A program made the translations under genes and the position numbers. Below are positions 50,637 through 50,734 of a stretch of DNA of 50,734 bases, in pieces. Source of the stretch: Microbispora oryzae. GTDB taxonomy: Bacteria; Actinomycetota; Actinomycetes; Streptosporangiales; Streptosporangiaceae. The stretch is taken from the NCBI RefSeq assembly GCF_017896165.1, contig NZ_JAFCNB010000032.1, positions 1 through 50,734 on the forward strand, given 5' to 3'. The first letter of the stretch is position 1, and the number at the start of each line of letters is the position of its first letter. Below the pieces are notes generated by a model. That model saw only the letters and a list, made by a program, of their open reading frames with translations. It had not been told where the DNA came from and ran no database searches.

Positions 50637-50734
50637 CGTGTGGGCTGGTGGCAGAGATGGGAACGGCCACCGCGATCATCGAGTGTTGTGCTGACAATCA
50701 AAGATCAGGCGGTGGCCGCAGGCGATAGCGTAGC
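50625..50734 (+). CDS. Possible gene start, cut by the window end
   Basis: A frame open from ATG 50625 to the edge (36 codons) reads MAILRVGWWQRWERPP... and contains an in-frame GTG at 50688 giving VLTIKDQAVAAGDSVA. GC-bias at third positions is weak and there is no clear ribosome site. Not recognised; could be the beginning of a transposase or an ordinary gene. Confidence 0.25.
   Translation, partial: MAILRVGWWQRWERPPRSSSVVLTIKDQAVAAGDSV
50664..50718. repeat. Perfect 10-bp inverted repeat at the window end
   Basis: CGGCCACCGC (50664-50673) pairs with GCGGTGGCCG (50709-50718) across 35 bases. It lies inside the possible partial gene. Hairpin or element-end role undetermined. Confidence 0.45.

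Noticed and set aside
1..50734. CRISPR arrays, tRNA or rRNA genes
   Set aside because: No regularly spaced repeats with unique spacers, no cloverleaf-like sequences with CCA-type ends and no conserved rRNA blocks were found by reading both strands.

Overview
The window is about 70% G+C, codon use is strongly GC3-biased, and genes are packed with frequent ATGA/GTGA overlaps and many GTG starts. Secreted polysaccharide-active enzymes carry Ser/Pro linkers and CBM2 modules, and an AfsR/SARP regulator is present. Together this points to a mycelial actinobacterium, probably of the Streptosporangiales/Streptomyces type; the exact genus is inference. No rRNA, tRNA or CRISPR array was seen.

Layout, left to right. 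(1) 1-470: the 3' end of a secreted GH10-type xylanase with CBM2, followed by a very strong hairpin terminator. (2) 574-9056: a LacI regulator divergent from a sugar module with a GH127 beta-L-arabinofuranosidase, a secreted clan GH-A hydrolase with a C-terminal CBM35/CBM6-like domain, and a binding protein with two ABC permeases. (3) 9122-15748: a second LacI regulator with a clear palindromic operator, divergent from a binding protein, two permeases, a ROK fructokinase and a cytoplasmic GH68 sucrase. This reads as a sucrose uptake and catabolism operon. (4) 15865-24369: MarR regulator, secreted CE1-type esterase with CBM2, PaaX regulator, SDR, amidohydrolase, MaoC hydratase, MHS transporter and acyl-CoA ligase. 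The set matches the CoA-dependent, retro-Claisen-type hydroxycinnamate pathway (cou genes of Rhodococcus), here beside the esterase that could release the acids from plant cell wall. (5) 24398-26692: ECF sigma factor, small zinc anti-sigma factor, peroxiredoxin and a methyltransferase. (6) 26726-30620: anhydro-MurNAc kinase (AnmK) and a sodium:solute symporter, divergent from an RpiR regulator; probably cell-wall sugar scavenging. (7) 30652-33844: protein O-mannosyltransferase and an unrecognised membrane protein with a Cys-containing outer domain.

(8) 33853-44944 is the most unusual region. Ten minus-strand genes, nearly all overlapping or abutting, encode a PLP aminotransferase, an NAD-dependent epimerase, a UbiA enzyme resembling decaprenyl-phosphate phosphoribosyltransferase, three related GT2 glycosyltransferases, a flippase-like membrane protein, a SAM methyltransferase and two membrane-anchored EEP-fold phosphoesterases. 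One of the EEP proteins has lost canonical catalytic residues. A divergent SARP-NB-ARC regulator (45264-47585) sits at the operon head. It appears to have lost its C-terminal TPR region and runs into the convergent GT4 gene. I infer a polyprenyl-phosphate-linked glycolipid or glycan pathway that I cannot match to a named system.

(9) 48930-50270: an orphan EF-Tu-domain-III-like protein and a DMT transporter. The last ~400 bases are distinctly less GC-rich, carry a near-consensus CRP/GlxR-type site and nested inverted repeats, and end inside a possible partial gene. This may be the edge of a mobile element.
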